This document shows, one piece after another, positions 15,357 through 23,783 of a stretch of 35,504 nt of DNA. The notes under the pieces were generated by a model, which was given only the letters and a program-made list of their open reading frames with translations, made no database searches and was not told the DNA's origin. Source of the stretch: Thermoplasmatota archaeon. Lineage in GTDB: Archaea > Thermoplasmatota > E2 > DHVEG-1. The stretch is from contig JAUWIE010000063.1 in assembly GCA_030605515.1 (NCBI GenBank), forward strand, positions 1 through 35,504. Direction: 5' to 3'. The translations under genes were made by a program, and so were the position numbers. Each line of letters begins with the position of its first letter. Positions within the stretch are counted from its first letter, which is position 1.

Positions 15357-17315
15357 ATGCGTCGGATTGGTGTGTTTGTCTGCCATTGCGGTATCAATAT
15401 TGCCCAGAATGTTGATGTTGAAGCGTTAACAAAGTATGCTAGTAAGCTTGATGATGTAGTAGTAAGTAAGCAGTACAAGTATATGTGTTCCGATGTTGGC
15501 GCTACTCTTATTAAGGACTCGATTAAAGAACATCAGCTTGATGGTGTTGTAGTTGCATGTTGTTCCCCGCGGATGCATGAGCATACATTCCGTGAGGTTG
15601 TCAACGATGGTGGGGTGAACCCATATCGTTTAGAGATTGCTAATATACGTGAGCAGTGTTCTTGGGTACATGGCGATCGTGGTAAGTCGACGGAGAAAGC
15701 AAAGTTTCTTGTAAGAAGTGCGGTGGCTAAGGCGAAATTGCTTGAGCCGCTGGAAACGTCGACGCTTGAGGTGAACCCCGATGCATTGGTAATTGGTGGT
15801 GGCATCGCAGGTATCCAGGCATCGCTTGATCTAGCGAATGATGGTTTTAAAGTGTATCTTGTTGAGCGTGAGCCTAGTATCGGTGGGCGGATGTCGCAGC
15901 TTGATAAAACGTTTCCTACGCTTGATTGTTCGTCGTGTATTTTGACTCCGAAGATGATGGAAGTTGGGAATCATCCAAATATTGATCTCTTAACATATGT
16001 TGAGGTTACAGGTGTTGAGGGCAGTATTGGAAATTATACTGTTAAGGTACGAAAGAAACCACGGTATGTTGATGTGGATAAATGTACTGGTTGTGGTGAT
16101 TGTGCTGCAGCCTGCCGGCTTAAGGGAAGGATTTCTAGTGAGTTTGACATGGGCATGGGTAAACGTGGTGCAGCGTATATGCCATTCCCGCAGGCAGTGC
16201 CTTTGAAATATACGATTGATGCAGAGCATTGTCTCTTTCTAACACGTGGTAAATGTGGTGACAAGCCTGCCTGCAGGGAAGCATGTGTGCAGAAGGCGAT
16301 TGATTTTGATCAAAAAGAAGAACTAGTTGATTTAAAAGTCGGCGCGATTGTGGTAACAACTGGTTATGACCTCTTGAATCCTGAAGATCTGTACGAGTAT
16401 GGATATGCAGTTTCACCTGATGTAATTACCACCCTTGAACTAGAACGACTCATTAGTTCATCTGGACCGACAAAAGGTGAAATCTTACGTCCATCCGATC
16501 AGCAGAAACCCAAGAGTGTAACTTTTATTCTTTGTGTTGGCTCCCGTGATGAAACCCAGTGTACCTGGTGCTGTCGTATTGGATGTATGAGTGCGTTGAA
16601 ACATGTGTATCTTTTGCGCGAAAAACTAGGTGACGATGTCGAAATCAACTTATGCTATACCGATATTCGATCCTACGGCAAAGGATATGAGGAGTTTTAT
16701 CGCAAGGTGCGCGGGTTAAAAACAAACATGTTCCGTGGAATACCCTCTGAAGTACAAAATATGGGAGATCATCAGAAAATTGATATTTTTGATACAACAA
16801 CAAATAAACTCTTTGAAATTAAAACAGATATGGTAGTACTAGTTCCTGCATTGGTGCCACGTTCTGATGCAGCTGATTTTGCAAGGTTACTTCATTTGAC
16901 ACAGAGCGGCGACGGGTTCTTTTTGGAGGCTCATCCGAAGTTGCGGCCGATGGATACGTTTGTGAATGGTATTTTTATTGCGGGATGCTGTCAAGGACCA
17001 AAAGATATCCAGGATACAGTATCACAGGCAAGTGGTGCTGCTTCACGTGTGGCAACTATTCTTTCTAAAAAAGAATTAGAAATAGATCCGCTAATAGCTG
17101 CGGTTGATGAAGAGGCATGTACAGGTTGCGGTATCTGTGTCGATGTATGTCCGTACGAAGCACGTGTCCTAAATGAGAAAGCCAAGATTGCTGAGGTGAA
17201 CGAGGCGTTGTGTACTGGTTGTGGTGCGTGTATTGCTGCGTGTCCGAGTAACGCGTCTATTCATAAGAACTTTACAAAAAAACAGTTCTTGAACATGGTT
17301 GATGACATTTTATGA
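15357..17315 (+). CDS. hdrA: Heterodisulfide reductase subunit A, canonical single-copy form
   Basis: A 652-aa flavoprotein matching the length of methanogen HdrA. In order: the N-terminal domain GVFVCHCGINIA (4-16), the FAD Rossmann motif VIGGGIAGIQ (145-154), FPTLDCSSC, an inserted ferredoxin motif C243/C246/C249/C253, the conserved CVGSRDE region, and two C-terminal [4Fe-4S] motifs (C588-C598 and C619-C629). HdrA is the FAD site of electron bifurcation, splitting electron pairs between ferredoxin and HdrB. Arginine is nearly always CGN (27 of 31 by hand count), unlike the nuo-like genes that follow. It follows hdrB by 19 bases. Confidence 0.95.
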   Translation: MRRIGVFVCHCGINIAQNVDVEALTKYASKLDDVVVSKQYKYMCSDVGATLIKDSIKEHQLDGVVVACCSPRMHEHTFREVVNDGGVNPYRLEIANIREQCSWVHGDRGKSTEKAKFLVRSAVAKAKLLEPLETSTLEVNPDALVIGGGIAGIQASLDLANDGFKVYLVEREPSIGGRMSQLDKTFPTLDCSSCILTPKMMEVGNHPNIDLLTYVEVTGVEGSIGNYTVKVRKKPRYVDVDKCTGCGDCAAACRLKGRISSEFDMGMGKRGAAYMPFPQAVPLKYTIDAEHCLFLTRGKCGDKPACREACVQKAIDFDQKEELVDLKVGAIVVTTGYDLLNPEDLYEYGYAVSPDVITTLELERLISSSGPTKGEILRPSDQQKPKSVTFILCVGSRDETQCTWCCRIGCMSALKHVYLLREKLGDDVEINLCYTDIRSYGKGYEEFYRKVRGLKTNMFRGIPSEVQNMGDHQKIDIFDTTTNKLFEIKTDMVVLVPALVPRSDAADFARLLHLTQSGDGFFLEAHPKLRPMDTFVNGIFIAGCCQGPKDIQDTVSQASGAASRVATILSKKELEIDPLIAAVDEEACTGCGICVDVCPYEARVLNEKAKIAEVNEALCTGCGACIAACPSNASIHKNFTKKQFLNMVDDIL

Positions 17316-17325
17316 GAGTTAGATT

Positions 17326-18210
17326 ATGAAAGATGATAAGACTATCTCGATGGCTGCTGCTGAAAAACATGGGTCAGTGTTAGTCATCGGTGGTGGTATC
17401 TCTGGTATTCAATCTGCACTTGATCTTGCTAATTCAGGATTTAAAGTGTATGTGCTAGAAGAAAAACCAGCTATTGGTGGCGTGATGTCGCAGCTTGATA
17501 AAACGTTCCCTACGAATGATTGTTCTATGTGTATTATGTCGCCTAAGCTTGTTGATGTAGGCCGTCATCCAAATATCGAGCTTATTACCTTCTCAGAATT
17601 AAAAGATATCACAGGCAAAGTAGGCAATTTCAAAGTTAAAATACTTAAAAAACCACGTTATGTGGATGGAGAGAAATGTACCGGTTGTGGAGTATGCATA
17701 GAAAATTGTCCGGTATTGTTCCAGCCGCAGATCCCTGAAAAACCGAAAGAACCGTCTCAGGTGAGAGACCAGGTGTATATCGATGAACTGATTTCCAAGT
17801 ATTCCTATTATGAAGCACCGTTGATTCAAATTATGCTGGAAGTAAACAAGAAATATAGATATCTCCCAAGGGATGTACTAGAATATCTCTCTTTTAAACT
17901 TGATACCGCGCTTAGCACCATTTATAGAGTGGCTACTTTCTATAAGACATTTAGTCTTGAACCTCTAGGCAAGTACCATATCAAGATATGCCTAGGTACC
18001 GCCTGTCATGTTAGAGGTGCCAGAAATATTGTTGATAAAGTTAAAGACGCAATAGATGCTGCTGAAGAAGGTCTCTTCTCGCTAGAAACTGTTAACTGCC
18101 TTGGTGCCTGTGCTCTTGGCCCTATTATGATGGTGAACGAAGAGGTTCATGGGCACATGACCGTTGATAAAGTCGATGAGATCATAACGTCTTTGGAGGG
18201 AATTAAATGA
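17326..18210 (+). CDS. Chimera: N-terminal HdrA fragment fused to NuoE/HydC-type [2Fe-2S] subunit
   Basis: A 294-aa protein made of two unrelated parts. Residues 1-130 are the beginning of an HdrA domain: Rossmann VIGGGISGIQSALDLA (20-35), QLDKTFPTNDCSMC, and the inserted ferredoxin motif C118/C121/C124/C128. They align residue for residue with the start of the intact HdrA-HdrA protein at 25571. The HdrA part stops there, lacking the rest of the FAD domain. Residues about 140-294 are a NuoE domain with thioredoxin-like [2Fe-2S] ligands C222, C227, C258 and C262. The missing HdrA remainder is found in the protein encoded at 20072. The stop overlaps the nuoF start as ATGA. NuoE-part arginines are all AGA/AGG (6 of 6). 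The HdrA half probably pairs in trans with its other half. Confidence 0.9.
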   Translation: MKDDKTISMAAAEKHGSVLVIGGGISGIQSALDLANSGFKVYVLEEKPAIGGVMSQLDKTFPTNDCSMCIMSPKLVDVGRHPNIELITFSELKDITGKVGNFKVKILKKPRYVDGEKCTGCGVCIENCPVLFQPQIPEKPKEPSQVRDQVYIDELISKYSYYEAPLIQIMLEVNKKYRYLPRDVLEYLSFKLDTALSTIYRVATFYKTFSLEPLGKYHIKICLGTACHVRGARNIVDKVKDAIDAAEEGLFSLETVNCLGACALGPIMMVNEEVHGHMTVDKVDEIITSLEGIK

Positions 18211-20075
18211 AGAAGTTGTCAAACCCCAAAGAATTGGAGAAACTGAGAAAGACCATTCAAAACAGAAGGGACCCTAATAAACCAGTAGTTACCATCTGCG
18301 GTGGAACAGGATGTCAAGCTTCCGGATGTGAACATATAATCGAAACGTTCAAAAAGGAGATAATAAAGCAGAGTCTTCAGGAGAAGATCGATGTTCGAAT
18401 CACTGGATGTCATGGATTCTGTGAAAAAGGTCCACTCGTTGTCATATACCCAAGTAAAATTTTTTATCCAATGGTGAAATCAAAGGATGTTTCTAGAATC
18501 ATCTCGGAAACTGTGGTAAATAATAAAGTCATTGAGGAATTGCTTTATGTCGACCCTAGCTCAGGTGAAAGAATAACCTATGAGGATGATATACCATTCT
18601 ATAAAAAACAAACTAGAACAATCTTCGGTAGTAACGGCAAAATTGATCCAAAAAACATCGAGGACTATATTGCCATAAGCGGATACTCAGCTCTTGAAAA
18701 AGTTCTCCCTAGCATGAAACCCCAAGATGTTATAGATGAAGTAAAAAAATCAGGTCTTAGAGGTCGAGGTGGTGGCGGTTTCCGTACAGGTCAAAAATGG
18801 GAATCCTGCAGCAAAGCAAAGGGCAAACAGAAGTATATTATATGTAACGCTGACGAAGGCGATCCCGGTGCATACATGGACCGGAGCATCCTTGAAGGCA
18901 ATTCACACAGCGTGATTGAAGGTATGATCCTCGGTGCTTTTGCAATAGATTCTAATCATGGTTATATCTACGTAAGGGCTGAATACCCACTTGCGGTTAA
19001 GCATTTTTCAATCGCCTTAAATCAGGCAAGAAAACTTGGACTTTTAGGGAAAAATATACTGAACTCCGGTTTTGATTTCGATATCAAAATCTATCAAGGC
19101 GGGGGTGCATTTGTATGCGGCGAGTCATCAGCCCTCATTCAATCCATCGAGGGGAACGTCGGTGAGCCAAGAGCAAAACATATTCATGCAACTGAACGTG
19201 GTCTATGGGACTGCCCCACAGTAATTAACAACGTTGAAACCTGGGCTAATATTCCATTAATTATTAACAAAGGAGCTAAATGGTATGCTAGCATTGGAAC
19301 AGAAAAAAGCAAGGGAACAAAGATATTCTCTCTCGTTGGAAAAATAAATAACACGGGTCTGGTAGAAGTACCAATGGGTATGACCATCAAAGAAATCGTG
19401 TTTGATATCGGGGGTGGAATCCCTAATGACAAAGAGTTTAAAGCAATACAGACAGGAGGGCCATCTGGTGGATGCATACCGAGATCCCTTATGGACATGC
19501 CTATTGATTTTGACGAGTTGAAGCGCGCAGGTTCCATGATGGGTTCCGGTGGCATGATTGTGATGGATGAAGACACATGCATGGTTGATGTCGCCCGGTA
19601 CTTTATGGAATTCAATCTTGACGAATCATGCGGTAAATGTTCATCATGCAGAGAAGGCAACGCTCGGATGTTAGAAATATTAGAGGATATCTGCGTGGGG
19701 AAAGGCAATGAGAACTCTATACCATTGCTTGAAGAATTATCTGAATACATCAAGGAGACATCGCTTTGTGGACTTGGAAAAACTGCTCCCAATCCAGTGC
19801 TGACGACTTTGAAATATTTTAAAGATGAGTATCTCTCCCATATACAAAAAAAAGAATGCCCAGCTAAGGTATGTAAGCCTCTAATATTCTATGAGATAAA
19901 CTCGGAGGATTGTACCGGTTGCGGTATGTGTGCTAAAAAATGTCCAGTAAATGCTATAACTGGTGAAAAAAAGAAACCACACACCATAGACAAAGACATA
20001 TGCACGAAATGTGGGACATGTATAGCAACGTGCAAATTCAACGCCATACAAGTTAAAACAGGAGAGAAAAAGTGA
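18207..20075 (+). CDS. NuoF/HydB-type NAD(P)H-binding flavin subunit with extra ferredoxin domains
   Basis: A 622-aa subunit with the long HydB-style architecture of bifurcating hydrogenases. It has an N-terminal thioredoxin-like [2Fe-2S] domain (C31, C36, C68, C72), the FMN/NADH-binding core GRGGGGFRTGQKWES (186-200) and CNADEGDPGAYMDR, a [4Fe-4S] site SCGKCSSCREG (about 474-484) with a later Cys in SLCGLGKTAPNP, and two C-terminal ferredoxin motifs (CTGCGMCAKKC and CTKCGTCIATC, about 567-605). It accepts or donates hydride electrons with NAD(H) or NADP(H); which one cannot be read. Four-base overlaps join it to genes on both sides, so the three nuo-like parts are translationally coupled. 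AGA/AGG makes up 12 of 20 arginine codons. Confidence 0.94.
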   Translation: MKKLSNPKELEKLRKTIQNRRDPNKPVVTICGGTGCQASGCEHIIETFKKEIIKQSLQEKIDVRITGCHGFCEKGPLVVIYPSKIFYPMVKSKDVSRIISETVVNNKVIEELLYVDPSSGERITYEDDIPFYKKQTRTIFGSNGKIDPKNIEDYIAISGYSALEKVLPSMKPQDVIDEVKKSGLRGRGGGGFRTGQKWESCSKAKGKQKYIICNADEGDPGAYMDRSILEGNSHSVIEGMILGAFAIDSNHGYIYVRAEYPLAVKHFSIALNQARKLGLLGKNILNSGFDFDIKIYQGGGAFVCGESSALIQSIEGNVGEPRAKHIHATERGLWDCPTVINNVETWANIPLIINKGAKWYASIGTEKSKGTKIFSLVGKINNTGLVEVPMGMTIKEIVFDIGGGIPNDKEFKAIQTGGPSGGCIPRSLMDMPIDFDELKRAGSMMGSGGMIVMDEDTCMVDVARYFMEFNLDESCGKCSSCREGNARMLEILEDICVGKGNENSIPLLEELSEYIKETSLCGLGKTAPNPVLTTLKYFKDEYLSHIQKKECPAKVCKPLIFYEINSEDCTGCGMCAKKCPVNAITGEKKKPHTIDKDICTKCGTCIATCKFNAIQVKTGEKK

Positions 20076-23000
20076 ATACAGTTACAATAGAGATCAACGG
20101 ATCTAAGTATGAAACTGAAAAAGGAAAAACTGTTCTTGAAGTTGCTAATGAGAACAACATCGAAATACCTACTCTGTGCTATCACAAGGCTCTGAATCCC
20201 TATGGAGCCTGTAGACTATGTGTAGTGGAAATACTAAAAGACGGTTGGTCTGAGCTTACTACTTCATGCACGCTACCAGTAAATGATGGGTTGAGGGTAC
20301 AGACTGATTCTGAAAAAGTGGTTAAAAGCCGAAAGATGACAATTGAACTATTACTAGCACGTTGCCCAGAGGAAGAAGTATTACTCGAACTTGCAGAAGA
20401 ATATGGTATCGAGAAACCAAGATTCAAGAAAAAAGATGACAACTGCATTTTGTGCGGGCTTTGCGTAAGAATGTGTGAACGTATGGGGCCAAAAGCAATT
20501 AGTTTCATAAACCGAGGTTCTGATCGCAAGGTTAAACCACCATTTGAAGAACATTCTGAGGTATGTCAAACCTGTGGTGCTTGTGCATTTATTTGCCCTA
20601 CCAGTGCAATTAATCTTGAGGAAATCACAAAAAACAAACCAATCCCTATTCTCGATGAATTTGATATGGGTCTAAGAAAACGATCAGTGATGCATATTTC
20701 ATATCCTCAGGCCGTTCCAAACTGGCCGGTTATTGATTCTGAGCATTGCATCCATTTACAGACAGATCAATGCGGTATCTGCAAGGACTCTTGCGAAGCA
20801 GATGCTATTGACTATGACCAAAAGGAGCAAGAACTTGAGATTGATGTTGGCTCTGTTATTTTATCCCCAGGTTTTGAGGAATATACTCTGCCAAAGGGGG
20901 ATAGCTATGGATACCGTGTGTATCCAAATGTGTTGACAAGTATCGAGTTTGAACGTATTCTCTCTGCTTCTGGTCCTTATCAAGGGCATATTAAACGTAT
21001 TTCTGATGGTAAATCTCCTAAGAAAATTGCATGGTTGCAGTGCGTCGGCTCTCGTGACGAAAGCTGCGATAGAAAATATTGTTCTTCAGTTTGTTGTATG
21101 TATGCTACGAAAGAAGCGGTGATTGCAAAGGAGCATCAGCCAGATGTTGAATCCCATATTTATTTCATGGATATGCGTTCGTTTGGTAAGGATTTTGATA
21201 AATATTTTGCCCGAGCTCAAGATGAATATGGAGTAGTATACCGGCGGTGTCGCATTCCAAGGGTGGAGCAGGATAGAACAACGAAGAATCTCATCATTCG
21301 TTATGTTGACGAAGATGGAAGCCTTAAGAAAGAAACATATGATATGGTCGTGTTGTCTGTTGGACTACAGCCATGTAAAGCGCTGGGGAATCTGAGCAAG
21401 ATTCTTGATGTTAATCTAAATGAATATGGTTTTGTTGAGACTGATCCGTTCTCACCAGTTAATACCTCACAGAAAGGTATCTATGCATCAGGGACAGTTA
21501 CAGAGCCAAAGGATATTCCTGAGAGTGTTACGCAGGCTTCTGCAGCTGCAGCAGAGGCAGCAAAGAATATTTTTGAGGTTCGTGGGACAGAGATTACTGA
21601 AAAAGTGTATCCTAAGGAGAAGCAGGTAAGTGCTGAGTTCCCACGTATCGGTGTGTTTGTCTGTCATTGTGGAATCAACATTGCTGGTGTTGTTGATGTA
21701 AAACAGGTAGTTGAATATGCAAAGACGTTGCCGTACGTTGTGCATGCTGATGACAGCATCTTCACGTGTTCTCAGGACTCTCAGGAGATGATTAAGGAGA
21801 AGATACAGGAGTTTAATCTGAATCGTGTGGTAATTGCTTCTTGTACACCTCGGACGCATGAGCCATTGTTTCAGGATACCTTACGTGAGGCAGGTTTGAA
21901 TCCTCATCTTTTTGAGATGGCAAATATACGTGATCAGAATTCATGGGTGCATAAGAACGTTCCTCGGAGTGCAACGCAGAAGGCGATTGATGCAGTGAGG
22001 ATGGCAGTGTCAAAATCAACAGATTTGTATCCGGTTCATCATCTGAAGATCCCAGTTGTTCATAATGCACTGGTGATTGGTGGTGGTATCTCCGGTATGC
22101 AGTCTGCATTGTCTATTGCAGATCAAGGATATGAAGTGTTTCTTGTTGAGCGGGAACCCGTGCTTGGTGGTCATCTGAGAGATATCTATCTTGGTGTTAA
22201 CGGTGAGCAGCCGCAGGAACTATTGAAGGAGACTGTTGAAAAGGTGAATGGTCATTCGAGAATTCAGGTGTTTACGGGTACAACAGTTGAAGCTGTCTCA
22301 GGTTATGTTGGTAATTTTAAGACAAAGCTAACGTCAGAAGATAAAAAGGTACCTGCAGAGATAGAGCATGGTATTATTGTAGTGGCTTCTGGAGGGTTAC
22401 CGTATGAGCCAGTTGAGTATCAGTATGCAAAAAGTGATGAAATTGTTACGCAGACGGAGTTTGAAAAAGACTTGTTTGATGGTAAGTCTTATCTGAAGAA
22501 ACTCCAAGAAGTCGTGATGATCCAATGTGTCGGCTCACGGAATGATGAGCATCCGTATTGCAGTCGGGTGTGTTGTTCTCAGGCGTTGAAGAATGCGTTA
22601 AGGTTCAAAGAGATTAATCCAGATGCTACCGTGTATATCTTGTATCGAGATATTCGTACGTATGGTTTCCGTGAAGATGTTTTGTATCAGAAGGCACGGA
22701 AAAAAGGGATTTTGTTTGTGCGATATGACGAGAATGAAGAACCTGAGGTTAATATTGATAAGGGAAATATTACGGTTAAAACCTTTGAGCGGGTACTTCG
22801 TAGGCCGCTTCATCTACATCCGGATAAACTAGTGTTAAGCACAGGGATTATCCCAGCGGATAACATGGTATTAGCCAAACAGTTGAAGATTCCCTTAAAT
22901 GCTGATAATTTTTATGCTGAAGCACATGTGAAACTGCGCCCTGTTGATTTTTCAGCCGATGGCATCTTCTTGTGTGGTCTTGCACATTCACCGCGTTTTA

Positions 23001-23311
23001 TCGAGGAGTCGATATTGCAGGCGAAGGCTACTAGCGCCCGAGCAGCGACGATACTGTCAAAGGAATATTTGGAGACAAAGGGAAATATTGCCTATGTGAC
23101 CTCGCGGAACTGCGCGGGATGTAAACTATGTATTGAAGCATGTCCATATGATGCAATCACGTTTGATGAAGAGAAGAAAATTGTTGAGGTGAATGAAATT
23201 TTATGCCAGGGCTGTGGTGCATGTTCGGCAGTATGTCCAAGTGGTGTATCGCAGCAGAATACGTTTACGAAACGGCAGATTCTGTCGATGGTTGATGCTT
23301 GTTTGGAGTGA
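20072..23311 (+). CDS. Chimera: NuoG/HydA-type Fe-S N-terminus fused to HdrA C-terminal part plus second HdrA
   Basis: A 1079-aa protein. Residues 1-195 are the electron-transfer part of NuoG/HydA: [2Fe-2S] ligands C36, C47, C50, C66, then [4Fe-4S] motifs C125/C128/C131/C135 and C165/C168/C171/C175. The His-Cys cluster normally between them is absent, and there is no H-cluster or molybdopterin domain. From about residue 196 (DMGLRKRS, YPQAVPNWPVID, CGICKDSC, DVGSVILSPG) the sequence is the remainder of the HdrA domain begun in the 17326 gene. A second HdrA starts near 523 (RIGVFVCHCGINIAG), has its own Rossmann motif near 665 and ends with two ferredoxin motifs (about 1014 and 1044), but lacks the inserted ferredoxin. 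The start is GTG, overlapping the nuoF stop as GTGA, with an AGGAGAG Shine-Dalgarno. Confidence 0.92.
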   Translation: MNTVTIEINGSKYETEKGKTVLEVANENNIEIPTLCYHKALNPYGACRLCVVEILKDGWSELTTSCTLPVNDGLRVQTDSEKVVKSRKMTIELLLARCPEEEVLLELAEEYGIEKPRFKKKDDNCILCGLCVRMCERMGPKAISFINRGSDRKVKPPFEEHSEVCQTCGACAFICPTSAINLEEITKNKPIPILDEFDMGLRKRSVMHISYPQAVPNWPVIDSEHCIHLQTDQCGICKDSCEADAIDYDQKEQELEIDVGSVILSPGFEEYTLPKGDSYGYRVYPNVLTSIEFERILSASGPYQGHIKRISDGKSPKKIAWLQCVGSRDESCDRKYCSSVCCMYATKEAVIAKEHQPDVESHIYFMDMRSFGKDFDKYFARAQDEYGVVYRRCRIPRVEQDRTTKNLIIRYVDEDGSLKKETYDMVVLSVGLQPCKALGNLSKILDVNLNEYGFVETDPFSPVNTSQKGIYASGTVTEPKDIPESVTQASAAAAEAAKNIFEVRGTEITEKVYPKEKQVSAEFPRIGVFVCHCGINIAGVVDVKQVVEYAKTLPYVVHADDSIFTCSQDSQEMIKEKIQEFNLNRVVIASCTPRTHEPLFQDTLREAGLNPHLFEMANIRDQNSWVHKNVPRSATQKAIDAVRMAVSKSTDLYPVHHLKIPVVHNALVIGGGISGMQSALSIADQGYEVFLVEREPVLGGHLRDIYLGVNGEQPQELLKETVEKVNGHSRIQVFTGTTVEAVSGYVGNFKTKLTSEDKKVPAEIEHGIIVVASGGLPYEPVEYQYAKSDEIVTQTEFEKDLFDGKSYLKKLQEVVMIQCVGSRNDEHPYCSRVCCSQALKNALRFKEINPDATVYILYRDIRTYGFREDVLYQKARKKGILFVRYDENEEPEVNIDKGNITVKTFERVLRRPLHLHPDKLVLSTGIIPADNMVLAKQLKIPLNADNFYAEAHVKLRPVDFSADGIFLCGLAHSPRFIEESILQAKATSARAATILSKEYLETKGNIAYVTSRNCAGCKLCIEACPYDAITFDEEKKIVEVNEILCQGCGACSAVCPSGVSQQNTFTKRQILSMVDACLE

Positions 23312-23318
23312 TAAAAAA

Positions 23319-23768
23319 ATGGTAGAAGAAAAAAAGGAGTCTAAAAAGAACGAATTTGAACCAAAAATTGTCGGTTTTCTCTGCAACTGGTGTAGCTATG
23401 CCGGTGCAGATCTTGCTGGGACAAGCCGTATTCAATATCCACCGAATGTTCGAATTATCCGTGTGATGTGTTCAGGGTCTGTGGATTCTGTATATATACT
23501 GCGTGCGTTGCTTGAGGGTGCTGATGGTGTGTTTGTTGGTGGCTGTCATCCTGGTGATTGTCATTATCTTGATGGGAATTATAAGGCTCGACGGCGGATG
23601 GTTTTACTTCGTGATATTTTGGATACGTTGGGTTTGGAACAAGAAAGGGTGTGGATTCGTTGGATTTCAGCATCCGAGGGGCAGCAGTTTGCAGAGACAA
23701 TGAGAGAGATGACTGAGGCGATTAGAAAGCTTGGTCCCACTCCTATTACAAAACAATGGAATATATGA
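23319..23768 (+). CDS. mvhD: MvhD/FlpD-family [2Fe-2S] electron-transfer subunit
   Basis: A 149-aa small iron-sulfur protein that in methanogens links hydrogenase or formate dehydrogenase to HdrA. Cysteines C22 and C25 (CNWCSYAGADLAG), C51 (CSGSVD), and C76 and C81 (GGCHPGDCHY) are the family pattern. Longer upstream reading in the same frame has no family similarity; the ATG at 23319 with GGAGTGAT just upstream is chosen. It follows the HdrA chimera by 7 bases. No MvhA or MvhG hydrogenase subunit is present, so its partner here may be the FrhB-like protein or another flavin module. Confidence 0.92.
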   Translation: MVEEKKESKKNEFEPKIVGFLCNWCSYAGADLAGTSRIQYPPNVRIIRVMCSGSVDSVYILRALLEGADGVFVGGCHPGDCHYLDGNYKARRRMVLLRDILDTLGLEQERVWIRWISASEGQQFAETMREMTEAIRKLGPTPITKQWNI

Positions 23769-23783
23769 GGTATGGTGTAAAGT

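Noticed and set aside
16034..16416. Several overlapping frames opposite and beside hdrA
   Set aside because: Shadow frames of a strongly conserved gene, with no independent start signals or motifs.
23193..23318. Longer N-terminal reading of the MvhD gene
   Set aside because: This part lies inside the preceding HdrA gene and has no MvhD similarity; the ATG at 23319 with Shine-Dalgarno is clear.
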